DNA of 64,000 nt from assembly GCA_945890735.1 (NCBI GenBank), contig CAMDCZ010000002.1:45351-109350 (forward strand), given 5' to 3'. The stretch comes from Bordetella parapertussis (GTDB lineage Bacteria > Pseudomonadota > Gammaproteobacteria > Burkholderiales > Burkholderiaceae_C). The position numbers were made by a program, and so were the translations under genes. The notes below the pieces were generated by a model. It was not told where the DNA came from. It saw nothing but the letters and a program-made list of their open reading frames with translations, and ran no database searches. Position 1 is the first letter of the stretch, and each line of letters opens with the position of its first letter. This document shows positions 1 to 11,382 of the stretch, piece after piece.

Positions 1-840
1 AGCGCCAGTGGCGATGTTGCCGCCCACCACATCGATCTGGGGGTAGTTTTGTTTGACCCAGCGCACCCGCTCGATCACGCCGTGGCTGTGACCGTGCGCG
101 GTGTCCACCACGATCGCATCCACGCCGGCTTTGACCAGGGCTTCGACGCGCTCTTCGGTACCGGCGCCTACACCCACAGCCGCACCCACGCGCAAGCGAC
201 CTGAGGCGTCACGCGCGGCATTGGGGAAACTGGTTTGCTTGGTGATGTCCTTGACCGTGATCAGCCCTTTGAGCTCAAAGGCATCGTTGACCACCAACAA
301 GCGTTCGAGTTTGTGTTTGTTGAGCAGTGCTTTGGCTTGCTCGGGGGTGGTCCCTTCGGGGACCGTGATCAAGCGCTCGCGCGGGGTCATGATCTCTTTG
401 ACCTGCACGTCATAGCGGGTTTCAAAACGCAAATCTCGCCCACTGACGATGCCCACCACTTGGCCACCGTCACACACCGGAAAACCCGAGATGCCCAGTT
501 GGTCAGACATGGCCATGACCTGGCGCACCGTGTGTTGCGGGGTGATGACCACCGGGTCGAGCAATACGCCACTTTCATAGCGTTTGACCTTGGCAACCTC
601 GGCAGCCTGCTGTTGGGCGGTCAGGTTTTTGTGAACGATACCCATGCCGCCTTCTTGGGCGATGGCAATCGCCAAGCGGGCTTCGGTGACCGTGTCCATG
701 GCGGCAGACACCAGGGGCAGGTTCAAGGCGATGCGCCTGGAAAATTGGGTTGAGAGCTGTGTGTCCTTGGGCAGGACTTGAGAAAAGGCGGGGACCAGCA
801 ACACATCGTCGAAGGTCAGCGCTTTGCCAAGCAGGCGCAT
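1..840 (-). CDS. guaB: IMP dehydrogenase, N-terminal part (cut by window edge)
   Basis: Oxidises IMP to XMP with NAD, the committed step of GMP synthesis in the cytosol. The 280 codons present begin [20 protein letters not shown], the typical IMPDH start, followed by the first barrel strands ([10 protein letters not shown]), a CBS-pair region at about residues 95-205 ([18 protein letters not shown]) and the start of the second barrel half ([19 protein letters not shown]). The catalytic cysteine loop lies beyond the window. It is downstream of rnfH on the same strand with a gap of about 70 bases. Identity is clear; only the C-terminal half is unseen. Confidence 0.97.
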   Translation of the reverse strand, partial: MRLLGKALTFDDVLLVPAFSQVLPKDTQLSTQFSRRIALNLPLVSAAMDTVTEARLAIAIAQEGGMGIVHKNLTAQQQAAEVAKVKRYESGVLLDPVVITPQHTVRQVMAMSDQLGISGFPVCDGGQVVGIVSGRDLRFETRYDVQVKEIMTPRERLITVPEGTTPEQAKALLNKHKLERLLVVNDAFELKGLITVKDITKQTSFPNAARDASGRLRVGAAVGVGAGTEERVEALVKAGVDAIVVDTAHGHSHGVIERVRWVKQNYPQIDVVGGNIATGA

Positions 841-910
841 GGTAAATCTCCAAAAGCCAGATCATACCGACCTAGCCAACCCCACTTTTCAGCGGGCATG
901 GAAGGTACTT

Positions 911-1243
911 TCAATAGCCTTGTTTGGCGCCAGGTCGACGGGATGCAAACAGACCAGCTGCCCGGCTGCCCTGCTTTTGAAAACGCTCACGCCGGGCCAC
1001 TTTGGGATCGACACGCAAGCCTCGCAGCCATTCAACACGGTCCCCTTCTTGAAGCGGTGAAGTTGACTCAACAGGCTTGCCCCAGACCGCGACCTGCCAA
1101 TCCTCGGGGCTGGCGTCCTTGAATGGTTCAAACACCTTGAGCAGGTGTTGCAGGGAGTCCGCAACGGTGGCGCCTGCTTCGGCATCCCACTCAAACTGGT
1201 GCAATTCACGAACACCCCAGCCAACCACCACCAGCACTTTCAT
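911..1243 (-). CDS. rnfH: RnfH family protein (UPF0125)
   Basis: A 110-residue protein of the RnfH/UPF0125 family, which has a beta-grasp (ubiquitin-like) fold. Its biochemical role is not established; in some bacteria it lies beside rnf electron-transport genes, but here it follows ratA as in E. coli. The body (MKVLVVVGWGVRELHQFEWD, then EGDRVEWLRGLRVDPKVARRERF) fits the family, and the C-terminal 20 residues are basic and probably disordered. The ATG overlaps the ratA stop (ATGA), so the two are probably translationally coupled. Confidence 0.88.
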   Translation of the reverse strand: MKVLVVVGWGVRELHQFEWDAEAGATVADSLQHLLKVFEPFKDASPEDWQVAVWGKPVESTSPLQEGDRVEWLRGLRVDPKVARRERFQKQGSRAAGLFASRRPGAKQGY

Positions 1244-1674
1244 CGGGGATAGACCACTTCTGCTCGCTTGACAAACGCATCAACCAAGGTGGAGGCAATC
1301 TTGTCAAACACCGGCCCCACCAAGGCCCCAAACATCGAATCAAAGCTGTAGGAGAGTTTGAGTTCAACCCGACAGGCTTGCTCATCGCCCAAAGGGATGA
1401 AATTCCAAACACCGTTGAGTTGCTTGAAAGGGCCATCGATCAGATTCAGTTGCACCTGCCGGCCAGGCACGTGGCTGTTGGCCGTGGTGAAACTTTTGTG
1501 CAGACCGCCAAAGGCCATGCCAATCCGCGCAGTCATGCCGTTTTCGTGCAACGCAAGGATTTGTGTTTGGTCGCACCAGGGCAAAAACTGCGGGTAAGAC
1601 GCGACATCCACCACCAAATCAAACATTTCTTGGGCGGTAAACCAGATCAATACGGACTTCTCAACGGTTTTCAT
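1240..1674 (-). CDS. ratA: RatA/Coq10-type START-domain protein
   Basis: A 144-residue single-domain protein of the START/Coq10 polyketide-cyclase family. Family members are described either as ubiquinone-binding proteins that help respiratory quinone function or, in E. coli, as RatA, which blocks 70S ribosome association. Visible family signatures include MKTVEKSVLIWFTAQEMFDL, VASYPQFLPWCDQ and the C-terminal helix FDKIASTLVDAFVKRAE. I chose the ATG at 1674 because this is where homology begins; the frame stays open upstream only to a TTG. It is divergent from smpB across about 70 bases. Which of the two proposed functions applies cannot be decided from sequence. Confidence 0.88.
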   Translation of the reverse strand: MKTVEKSVLIWFTAQEMFDLVVDVASYPQFLPWCDQTQILALHENGMTARIGMAFGGLHKSFTTANSHVPGRQVQLNLIDGPFKQLNGVWNFIPLGDEQACRVELKLSYSFDSMFGALVGPVFDKIASTLVDAFVKRAEVVYPR

Positions 1675-1745
1675 AGAATGGGGCTTGCGCCAACTTGGCT
1701 CCAAGGGTCATTGTAAAGACCCGCCTCTCCTCCACTACCCCCTTC

Positions 1746-2219
1746 ATGGCCAGCAAAACTGCACCTCAAACCCGTATTGCGGACAACAAAAAAGCCGCTT
1801 TCAACTACTTTTTCGAAGAACGCCTGGAAGCAGGCATGGTCCTCGAAGGGTGGGAGGTCAAGGCCGCGCGTGAAGGCAAGGTGCAACTCACCGATGGCTA
1901 TGTCGTGATTCGCAACGGTGAAATGTTCGTCATCGGCTGCCAAATCAACCCGCTGAAAACCGCGTCTACCCATGTGAATCCTGACGCGATTCGTTCGCGC
2001 AAACTCTTGTTGCACAAGGATGAGATCCGCCGTTTGATCGGCAAGGTTGAGCAAAAGGGCTACACCCTGGTGCCGCTGAATTTGCATTGGAAAAATGGTC
2101 GCATCAAGTGTGAAATTGCCTTGGCCAAAGGCAAGGCTGAGCACGACAAGCGCGACACCATCAAAGACCGCGAAGGCAAGCGCGAAGTTGAACGCGCCAT
2201 GAAAAACCGTACTCGCTGA
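1746..2219 (+). CDS. smpB: SsrA-binding protein SmpB
   Basis: Binds tmRNA and delivers it to stalled ribosomes for trans-translation. The 157 residues carry the OB-fold core ([40 protein letters not shown]) and the basic C-terminal tail ([20 protein letters not shown]) that enters the mRNA channel. The start [11 protein letters not shown] at 1746 gives the normal family length; an in-frame codon at 1695 would add 17 residues unlike the family. The tmRNA gene ssrA is not in this window. It converges on the following ABC ATPase gene with a 3-base gap. Confidence 0.97.
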   Translation: MASKTAPQTRIADNKKAAFNYFFEERLEAGMVLEGWEVKAAREGKVQLTDGYVVIRNGEMFVIGCQINPLKTASTHVNPDAIRSRKLLLHKDEIRRLIGKVEQKGYTLVPLNLHWKNGRIKCEIALAKGKAEHDKRDTIKDREGKREVERAMKNRTR

Positions 2220-2222
2220 CGC

Positions 2223-2900
2223 TCAAGTCTCGAGTGTCGCCTGCCCCGCCACCATCACCAGACGCTGGTCGCAACGCTGACTGAGTGCACGGTCGTGGGT
2301 AACCATCACCAGTGTCGTGCCCAACTCCCGGTTGAGTTCCAGCATCAAACGCATCACGTTTTCACCCGTGGCATGGTCCAAACTGCCTGTGGGTTCATCT
2401 GCCAGCAGCACATCCGGCTTGACGACAAAGGCACGCGCCAGGGCCACGCGCTGCTGCTCGCCGCCGCTCATCACCTTGGGGTAATGGTTCAATCGTTCGG
2501 CCAAACCAACACGCACCAACATCTCACGCGCCAAGGGCTTGGGGTCGCGGTGTCCTGCCAATTCCAGAGGCAGCATGACGTTTTCCAGGGCTGTCAAGGG
2601 GGCCAGCAGTTGAAAGCTTTGAAATACAAAGCCGATGTGCTTGGCGCGCAAAGCAGCTCGTTGGTCTTCGTTGAGTGAAAACAGGTCTTGGCCGGCAATC
2701 TGCACAGTGCCTTGGGTGGGTGTGTCCAAGCCAGCCATGATCGCCAGCAAGGTGCTCTTTCCAGAGCCAGACGCACCCACGATGGCCAAGGTTTGTCTGG
2801 CCTGCAAGCTGAAATCGATATCGCGGAGAATGTCCAAGGTGCCTGTGGCATCGGTGACAGATTTGAAAATATGAGAAACCGCAATCAAGGGTGAGGACAT
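2223..2900 (-). CDS. ybbA: ABC transporter ATP-binding protein, YbbA/LolD type
   Basis: A 225-residue ATPase of the LolD/YbbA/MacB subfamily. It has Walker A (VGASGSGKSTLL), the Q-loop region, the signature VMSGGEQQRVALARA, Walker B (VLLADEPTGSLD) and the switch histidine (MVTHD). Proteins of this subfamily normally pair with FtsX-like permeases to move or release substrates at the outer face of the inner membrane. As in E. coli ybbA/tesA it is divergent from tesA, here with only 3 bases between start codons, but the YbbP permease normally found beside it is absent. The start MSSPLIAVSHIF was chosen over a codon 42 bases upstream because it begins the domain. Confidence 0.85.
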   Translation of the reverse strand: MSSPLIAVSHIFKSVTDATGTLDILRDIDFSLQARQTLAIVGASGSGKSTLLAIMAGLDTPTQGTVQIAGQDLFSLNEDQRAALRAKHIGFVFQSFQLLAPLTALENVMLPLELAGHRDPKPLAREMLVRVGLAERLNHYPKVMSGGEQQRVALARAFVVKPDVLLADEPTGSLDHATGENVMRLMLELNRELGTTLVMVTHDRALSQRCDQRLVMVAGQATLET

Positions 2901-2903
2901 GCC

Positions 2904-3551
2904 GTGCAATCCGTGTTGAAACGTAGAGACTTTAACTTGCAAACGCTGATGGCCTTGCTGCTCGGTTCATTGCCCTTGTCAAACCATGCGGTCAATGCCA
3001 ACAAACTGCTGGTGGTCGGCGACTCCCTCAGTGCGGAATATGGCATTGCCCGTGGCACCGGCTGGGTCGCTTTGCTGTCCGAGAAACTTCAGCAGGAAAG
3101 CCCCCAATGGCAAGTGGTCAATGCCAGCATCAGCGGCGACACCACCTCTGGCGGGCTGTCCCGGCTGCCCGCCCTGCTCGCCCAGCACCGCCCCAAGCTG
3201 GTGGCGATCGAACTCGGCGGCAACGATGCCCTGCGCGGCTTTTCATTGCAAATGACCCAGGACAATTTGGTTCGCATGATTCAGGCCTGTCAAAAAGCCA
3301 AAGCCCGGGTGCTGCTCATTGGCATGCAAGTCCCGCCCAATTACGGGGCGCGCTATGGTGCCGACTTCAGCCAATTGTTTGTTCGTTTGAGCAAAACCCA
3401 CCAAGTAGCTTTGGTTCCCTTTTTGCTCAAAGGCGTGGCAGATGCCAAAGACCCGACAGCGTTGTTTCAGTCTGACCGGATTCACCCGTTAGCGCAGGCC
3501 CATCCCATCATCCTGGGCAATGTCTGGCCCGTCTTAAAGAAGATGCTCTGA
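2904..3551 (+). CDS. tesA: Arylesterase/thioesterase TesA with Tat-like signal
   Basis: A GDSL/SGNH hydrolase acting on acyl-thioesters and aryl esters, probably in the periplasm. The four SGNH blocks are visible: GDSLS (nucleophile), a block I-II glycine (SISGDTTSGG), GGND (ELGGNDALRG) and the C-terminal D-x-x-H (SDRIHP). The N-terminus MQSVLKRRDFNLQTLMALLL contains RRDF followed by a hydrophobic stretch and an Ala-x-Ala-like end, which resembles a twin-arginine signal. The start is a GTG; a later ATG at 2949 would lose the RR motif. The stop overlaps the mnmH start (TGATG), indicating an operon. Confidence 0.88.
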   Translation: MQSVLKRRDFNLQTLMALLLGSLPLSNHAVNANKLLVVGDSLSAEYGIARGTGWVALLSEKLQQESPQWQVVNASISGDTTSGGLSRLPALLAQHRPKLVAIELGGNDALRGFSLQMTQDNLVRMIQACQKAKARVLLIGMQVPPNYGARYGADFSQLFVRLSKTHQVALVPFLLKGVADAKDPTALFQSDRIHPLAQAHPIILGNVWPVLKKML

Positions 3552-4633
3552 TGGCCTTGCGCCCGGTGACTGCCCAAGAAGCCATGCAGCGCATGGCCCT
3601 GCCAGCCGACCATCCCTTGGCGTTCAGTTGCATCATCGATGCGCGCAGCGAAGACGAACACGCCTTGGACCACCTGCCTGGCGCATTGAACTGGCCTTCC
3701 TTGACCAATGCGGAACGCATTCGCGTGGGCAGCTTGTACAAACAGGTGAATGCCTTTGAAGCAAACAAAGTCGGTGCCGCATTGGTGGCCGCCAACATCG
3801 CCAGACACCTTGAGCGCGATGTCATGCAGTTACCGAAGGATTGGCAACCGCTGTTGTACTGTTGGCGCGGTGGCAAGCGCAGTGGTTCGCTGGGTTTGGT
3901 ACTCGGCCAAATTGGCTTCAGGACTTGGTTGATCGAGGGTGGCTACAAGGCCTTTCGCGCTGAGTTGGTGAAAGACATTGCGCAGATCGCGCTGCGCTTG
4001 CGCTTTCAAGTCGTGGCGGGCCCCACAGGCTCAGGCAAAACCCGCTTGCTGCACGCCCTGAAAGAACAAGGTGCACAGGTGCTGGACCTCGAAGCACTGG
4101 CGCAACACCGCAGTTCTGTCTTGGGACGCATTCCGGGGCAAGCCCAGCCCAGCCAAAAACATTTCGACATGCGGGTGTGGCACCAACTGCGTCAATTTGA
4201 CCCCAACCGCACGGTCTTTGTGGAAGCCGAAAGCAAAAAGGTGGGCAATGTCAGCATCCAAGAAGAACTGGTGCAAGCCATGCGCAGCAGCCCCTGCATC
4301 GATTTGCAGCTGAGCGGTCCTCAACGGGTTGCTTTGTTGCTGGAAGACTATGCGTATTTCGCCAACAGCCCCGACATGTTTTGCCAACGCTTAGGCGTGT
4401 TGACTGCACAAAAAGGCAAAGCCGTGATTGGGCTCTGGCAGGAGATGGTGCGCGCAGGAGAAACACCTGCGGTGGTCAGCGCCTTGCTTGAACAGCACTA
4501 CGATCCAACCTACGCCAAATCGGTCGAACGCAATTTCAGCCATTTTGGCCAGGCGCATGTGGCGATTCTGCAAGACCGACACCCGGCCAGCATGGCTTTG
4601 GTGGCTGCTGATTTGGCGAAGCGTTTTTGTTAA
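3551..4633 (+). CDS. mnmH: tRNA 2-selenouridine synthase
   Basis: Replaces the sulfur of 2-thiouridine at the tRNA wobble position with selenium, through a geranylated intermediate, using selenophosphate. The 360 residues comprise an N-terminal rhodanese domain with Cys104 in LLYCWRGGKRSGS and a C-terminal P-loop domain (GPTGSGKT, residues 157-164). Activity needs SelD, which is not encoded in this window. It is translationally coupled to tesA. Its TAA stop overlaps the metC stop on the other strand within one TTAA at 4630-4633. Confidence 0.93.
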   Translation: MALRPVTAQEAMQRMALPADHPLAFSCIIDARSEDEHALDHLPGALNWPSLTNAERIRVGSLYKQVNAFEANKVGAALVAANIARHLERDVMQLPKDWQPLLYCWRGGKRSGSLGLVLGQIGFRTWLIEGGYKAFRAELVKDIAQIALRLRFQVVAGPTGSGKTRLLHALKEQGAQVLDLEALAQHRSSVLGRIPGQAQPSQKHFDMRVWHQLRQFDPNRTVFVEAESKKVGNVSIQEELVQAMRSSPCIDLQLSGPQRVALLLEDYAYFANSPDMFCQRLGVLTAQKGKAVIGLWQEMVRAGETPAVVSALLEQHYDPTYAKSVERNFSHFGQAHVAILQDRHPASMALVAADLAKRFC

Positions 4634-5862
4634 GACAAGGCGACCTGCAAGGCTTGCGCCAAGTCGGCAATCAAGTCCGCAGGGTCTTCCAGGCCCATGG
4701 CCAAACGCACAAAACCACCTTCCAGCAACGGTCGATCAGCGAGTTGGCGCATGGTGCTCAAGTCGTAAGGCACGACCAAGCTGATCGGCCCGCCCCAGCT
4801 GTAGCCCAACTTGAACAGTCGCAAAGCATTGCAAAACACATCGACCTGTTGCGGCGTGATGTGCGGCTGGAAACGCAAGCTCAACAAACTCGCTGCGCGT
4901 CCGCCGCTGTGCATTGGGCCATCCATGGGGGCATCTGCTGCACAAAGTTCGCGCCAATGGGCATGCCCTGGGGAGTCTGCCAACGCTGGATGCAGCACCT
5001 GCGCAAATGCAGATTGATGCAAACACCACGCAGCCACTTGGCGGCAAGCGCGGTCTTGTGCGTCATAGCGCAATGCGATGCTGGCCAATGAGCGCAACAC
5101 CAACTCCACATCGTTGCCAGACACACCGAACCCCAAGCGCATGTGACTGAGTTTCAAGTGGGTGGCCAGGTCCTCACGACAAGTGGTGATGCTACCCATG
5201 AGCACATCGCCACCGCCACTGGGGTACTTGGTCAAGGCGTGCACGCTCAGGTCCACGCCGATGCGCTCTGGGCTGCCTGGCATCAAATCGAATGGCTGAA
5301 ATGCCATTCCTGCGCCCCAAGTGTTGTCCAAGGCCGTCATCACGCTGTGATGTTGGCAAACTTTCAACAAGCTCAGCAGATCAGGAAACTCCAAGGTCAC
5401 TGAACCCGGCGCTTCCAACCACACCAGCTTGGTCTTCGCAGACAAACGCTTGGCCAAGTCATCCACGCGCATCGAATCGTAAAACTGGTGCGTGATGCCC
5501 CAACTGGCCAACTCGGCTTGCACCAGTGTTTTCAAGGGGCCATAGGCGTTGTCAGGAATCAGCACCTCGTCACCTTGCTTCAAAAAAGCCAGGTTGACCT
5601 GAGCCAAGGCGGCCAAGCCGCTGGGAAACAACACCGCGTGCTGGGCACCTTCGAGTTGGCACAAACGCTCTTCCAGCACAAAGGTGGTGGGGGTGCCATG
5701 CAAGCCGTAGGTGTACCCGGACTTATCAAGCCACTGTCGGTTGCGCAGGTGTGCCACATCGGTGAAAAACACCGAGGATGCTTTATGGACAGGGAATTGG
5801 GGTGACGCGAAGTCAGCAGGCGGCTGGTAGCTGTGGTGGATCAGATCGGTGATTGGCTTCAT
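4630..5862 (-). CDS. metC: Cystathionine beta-lyase
   Basis: A PLP enzyme of the Cys/Met metabolism family that cleaves cystathionine to homocysteine, ammonia and pyruvate in methionine synthesis. The 410 residues show the PLP-binding tyrosine region (NAYGPLK, Tyr107), the ring-nitrogen aspartate (ALDNTW, Asp179) and the Schiff-base lysine (HALTKYPSGGGDVLMG, Lys212). It is the last gene of the long minus-strand block and starts 3 bases after the phosphoribosyltransferase stop. Other lyases of the family (gamma-synthase, gamma-lyase) share the fold, but the N-terminal pattern (LRNRQWLDKSGYTYGLHGTP) fits beta-lyase. Confidence 0.92.
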   Translation of the reverse strand: MKPITDLIHHSYQPPADFASPQFPVHKASSVFFTDVAHLRNRQWLDKSGYTYGLHGTPTTFVLEERLCQLEGAQHAVLFPSGLAALAQVNLAFLKQGDEVLIPDNAYGPLKTLVQAELASWGITHQFYDSMRVDDLAKRLSAKTKLVWLEAPGSVTLEFPDLLSLLKVCQHHSVMTALDNTWGAGMAFQPFDLMPGSPERIGVDLSVHALTKYPSGGGDVLMGSITTCREDLATHLKLSHMRLGFGVSGNDVELVLRSLASIALRYDAQDRACRQVAAWCLHQSAFAQVLHPALADSPGHAHWRELCAADAPMDGPMHSGGRAASLLSLRFQPHITPQQVDVFCNALRLFKLGYSWGGPISLVVPYDLSTMRQLADRPLLEGGFVRLAMGLEDPADLIADLAQALQVALS

Positions 5863-5865
5863 GCC

Positions 5866-6390
5866 TCAGACCCGCCACTTCTCCAACAAATTGGCAGGTC
5901 GGGTGGTGTCGTAAGCCTCGAAAGGCTGGTGAATCCACGGGTTGGTGGGCAGGTATTCCACGGAAAAATCAGGGGTGAAAGAGGACACGCCTTTGGTCCA
6001 AATCACCGCGCTGCGCAACTCGGTGATCGGGCTGTAGTTGTTTTTCAAAAGATCAATCACCGCGTTCAAGGTGTGGCCTGAATCGGCCAGGTCGTCCACC
6101 AACAAAACACGGCCAGCGATTTCACCTTTGGGTGTGGTGATGAAGCGAGCGATGTCCAAATGGCCTTGCACTGTGCCACCGTCAGAGCGGTAGGAACTGG
6201 TGGACATGATGGCCAACGGCTTGTCAAAAATGCGGGACAAGACATCGCCAGGACGCATGCCGCCGCGGGCTAAGCACAAGATCGTGTCAAATTCCCAGCC
6301 TGACTGGTGCACCTTGATCGCGAGTTTTTCGATCAGGTTGTGGTATTCGTCATAGGAGACATACAGGTGTTTGCCGTCTTCAGTCAACAT
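5866..6390 (-). CDS. Purine phosphoribosyltransferase (Hpt/Gpt type)
   Basis: A 174-residue type I phosphoribosyltransferase with the PRPP-binding motif VLLVDDLADSGHTL and the substrate loop CLARGGMRPGDVLSR. Such enzymes salvage hypoxanthine, guanine or xanthine. The position directly after purA (22-base gap) supports a purine role, but the exact base specificity cannot be read from sequence. The start MLTEDGKHLYVSYDEYHNLI at 6390 matches family length; the frame continues upstream into purA, which is not likely to be coding. Confidence 0.88.
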   Translation of the reverse strand: MLTEDGKHLYVSYDEYHNLIEKLAIKVHQSGWEFDTILCLARGGMRPGDVLSRIFDKPLAIMSTSSYRSDGGTVQGHLDIARFITTPKGEIAGRVLLVDDLADSGHTLNAVIDLLKNNYSPITELRSAVIWTKGVSSFTPDFSVEYLPTNPWIHQPFEAYDTTRPANLLEKWRV

Positions 6391-6412
6391 CGCTGTGCTT
6401 TCGGGTGGTGGG

Positions 6413-8957
<2,545 letters not shown>

Positions 8958-9025
8958 GAATGTGTGAGTTGCTGTTGAAAAAAGAGATTCTACTGGCCCG
9001 TCATGACCGGGTCACAGTGGTCTGC

Positions 9026-9919
9026 TTATTTTTTTCCAGCTGCTGATCCGCTACCGCGCATGGCTTTGAAAAAATCGCTGCTGGGGTCGAGTACCATCAC
9101 ATCGGACTTTTTGCTGAAGCTGGATTTATAGGCTTCCAGGCTTTGGTAGAACTGGGCGAATTGAGCGTCGCGTCCAAAGGCATCGGCGTACAAGCGCGCG
9201 GCCTCAGCATCGCCCTCACCTTTGATTTTTTGCGCATCGCGGTAGGCATTGGCCAAAGTCACTTCACGTTGACGGTCAGCATCTGCTCTGATTTTTTCGC
9301 CTTCGGCACCACCTGTTGAGCGCAATTCGTTCGCAACGCGTTTGCGCTCTGCCTCCATGCGTCGGTAGACAGACTCAGTGATGGTGTCCACATAATCAGC
9401 ACGCGTGATCCGCACATCCACCACGTCAATGCCCCAAGGGTTGCTGCCTTTGACGATTTCAATGACTTCTTTTTTGACATCCACCATCAGCGCTTCACGC
9501 TTCAAGGAGAGCAAATCTTTCACAGTGCGTTTGTTGATTTCTTCTTGAAAGGCATTGCGCACCACCCGTGTGAGCTGCTGAGCACCGGCTTTCTCGTCCA
9601 AGCCCACATTTCGGATGTACTGCGAAGGATCAGAGATTCGCCAACGAACATACCAGTCGATCACCATGCGTTGCTTTTCAGCGGTCAGCATTGGCTCGGA
9701 GTCAACGTTATCCAAGGTCAATAAACGCTTGTCAATGAAGTTGACATTTTGAAAAGGCGGCGGTAATTTGAAATTGAGCCCAGGCTCGGTGATGACTTTC
9801 TTGATTTGACCCAAGGAATAAACCACGCCAAATTGCCGTTGGTCAACCACGAAAATGGTTGAACTCAACACCAACAATGCCAGCAGTGCGGAGGAAATGT
9901 AAAAACCGATTTTGTTCAT
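9026..9919 (-). CDS. hflC: HflC, SPFH-family regulator of FtsH
   Basis: With HflK it forms a large cage in the inner membrane around FtsH and limits its proteolysis. The 297 residues have an N-terminal membrane segment (residues about 5-24, FYISSALLALLVLSSTIFVV), an SPFH/band-7 domain (QRQFGVVYSLGQIKKVITEP) and a long charged helix (RRMEAERKRVANELRSTGGA). It starts 9 bases after the hflK stop. The order hflK-hflC matches the usual hfl operon. Confidence 0.97.
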   Translation of the reverse strand: MNKIGFYISSALLALLVLSSTIFVVDQRQFGVVYSLGQIKKVITEPGLNFKLPPPFQNVNFIDKRLLTLDNVDSEPMLTAEKQRMVIDWYVRWRISDPSQYIRNVGLDEKAGAQQLTRVVRNAFQEEINKRTVKDLLSLKREALMVDVKKEVIEIVKGSNPWGIDVVDVRITRADYVDTITESVYRRMEAERKRVANELRSTGGAEGEKIRADADRQREVTLANAYRDAQKIKGEGDAEAARLYADAFGRDAQFAQFYQSLEAYKSSFSKKSDVMVLDPSSDFFKAMRGSGSAAGKK

Positions 9920-9928
9920 GGTGTTATC

Positions 9929-11317
9929 TCAGCGAAGATCGCGGTCACGTTGACGGTTGTCACGCCCACGGCTGTCAGACGCCGGTGGCAAGGAGGTGTT
10001 GTTGACAGGCAGCTCGGTGCCATTGGTCACAGGCGCAGAGGCTGCAGATGCCGGGGTTGCACCGTGGAGCTGCATGATTTTGTCGAGAGGCAGATACAGC
10101 ATGTTAGAGCCCTGCTTGGACTCCACCAAAACCTTGGTCACGTTGCTGTAGATCTCGTTCATGGCAGTGATGTAGAGACGATCGCGGGTGACTTGCGGTG
10201 CTTTTTGGTATTCGCTGTAAACGGATTTGAAACGCTGCGCATCACCCTGCGCTTGCGCCACGATACGTGATTTGTAAGCGTCAGCCTCTTGTTTCAGTCG
10301 AGAAGCGGAACCCACGGCGCGAGGAATCACGTCGTTGGCATAGGCTTCAGCTTCGTTCTTAGCGCGTTCGCGTTCTTGACCGGCTTTCAAGACATCGTCA
10401 AAGGCTGCTTGCACCTGCTCAGGGGGGCGAACACCGCCTTGCTGCAAATTGATGCCCACGACTTCAATGCCGACGTTGTAACGGTCCAAGATGGTTTGCA
10501 TGATCACGCGAACACGCGGAGCGATTTGTTCACGGTCTTCAGACAAAGCGGCATCCATGCGCATCTTGCCCACCACTTCACGCACCGCAGTTTCGGCGGC
10601 TTGCATCACCGAATCAGTGGGGTTTTTGCTTTCAAACAAATAGGCGCGTGCATCAGTCAATCGGTATTGCACCGCAAATTTGATCTCGACGATGTTTTCA
10701 TCTTCGGTCAGCATGGCCGACTCTCTCAATCCGGTGGCCTTGATGATGGTGTCTCGACCGATATCCAAAGATCGGATTTGGGTGACAAACACCACCTCGT
10801 GGCGCTGAATCGGGTAAGGCATGCGCCAGTTGATACCCGCACCCACTGTGCTGTGGTAACGGCCAAATTGGGTGATGACGGCTTGCTGTCCCTCTTGAAC
10901 GATGAAAAAGCCAGTCGCCAACCAAATCAAAAAAGCCAGACCTGCCACCAAGCCCAAACTCAAACCTGGGTTGTTGAAGGGAGGTTGAAAGCCACCGCCA
11001 GAACCTGGCGGGGTGCCACCAGGGCCGCGTTTACCAAACATCTGGCCAAATTTACGGTTCAGGTCGCGCCAGAGTTCGTCCAAATCTGGCGGACCGTTGG
11101 GAGGCGGTGGGCGACGGCGGTCTTCAGGGGGAGGCGCATCTGGGCCGCCTGTGGAGCCTTGTTGCTGGTTGCTGTCATCTCCCCTGCCCCAACGGCCATC
11201 GTTCAAATTGAACATGCCGCGCAGTCGGTGCCATGCGGCGACCAAGGCAGCGAACCCATACCAAGTGGTTCGGTAAAGGAGGTGAAGTGCGGGCCAAGCC
11301 CAGTTTTTGATATTCAT
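9929..11317 (-). CDS. hflK: HflK, SPFH-family regulator of FtsH
   Basis: Partner of HflC in the FtsH-regulating membrane complex. The 462-residue protein has a Gly/Pro-rich cytosolic N-terminal section (RRRPPPPNGPPDLDELWRDL, GGTPPGSGGG), one membrane segment (LSLGLVAGLAFLIWLATGFF), the band-7 domain (VQEGQQAVITQFGRY) and a long coiled coil (RAKNEAEAYANDVIPRA). The ATG at 11317 is preferred over the in-frame TTG two codons upstream. The first 40 residues include a further hydrophobic run (ALHLLYRTTWYGFAALVAAW), an N-terminal extension seen in some betaproteobacterial HflK proteins. Confidence 0.96.
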   Translation of the reverse strand: MNIKNWAWPALHLLYRTTWYGFAALVAAWHRLRGMFNLNDGRWGRGDDSNQQQGSTGGPDAPPPEDRRRPPPPNGPPDLDELWRDLNRKFGQMFGKRGPGGTPPGSGGGFQPPFNNPGLSLGLVAGLAFLIWLATGFFIVQEGQQAVITQFGRYHSTVGAGINWRMPYPIQRHEVVFVTQIRSLDIGRDTIIKATGLRESAMLTEDENIVEIKFAVQYRLTDARAYLFESKNPTDSVMQAAETAVREVVGKMRMDAALSEDREQIAPRVRVIMQTILDRYNVGIEVVGINLQQGGVRPPEQVQAAFDDVLKAGQERERAKNEAEAYANDVIPRAVGSASRLKQEADAYKSRIVAQAQGDAQRFKSVYSEYQKAPQVTRDRLYITAMNEIYSNVTKVLVESKQGSNMLYLPLDKIMQLHGATPASAASAPVTNGTELPVNNTSLPPASDSRGRDNRQRDRDLR

Positions 11318-11382
11318 GTGCAATCAGTCTGAAAAATCTTGCAAGCCGACATTGTGCCTAAGCTGAGAAACAAGGTGAGAAA

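Noticed and set aside
1240..1674. RatA as half of a toxin-antitoxin system
   Set aside because: The neighbour RnfH was once paired with it under the name RatB, but it does not look like an antitoxin and the pair is a conserved core locus, so I do not report a toxin-antitoxin system.
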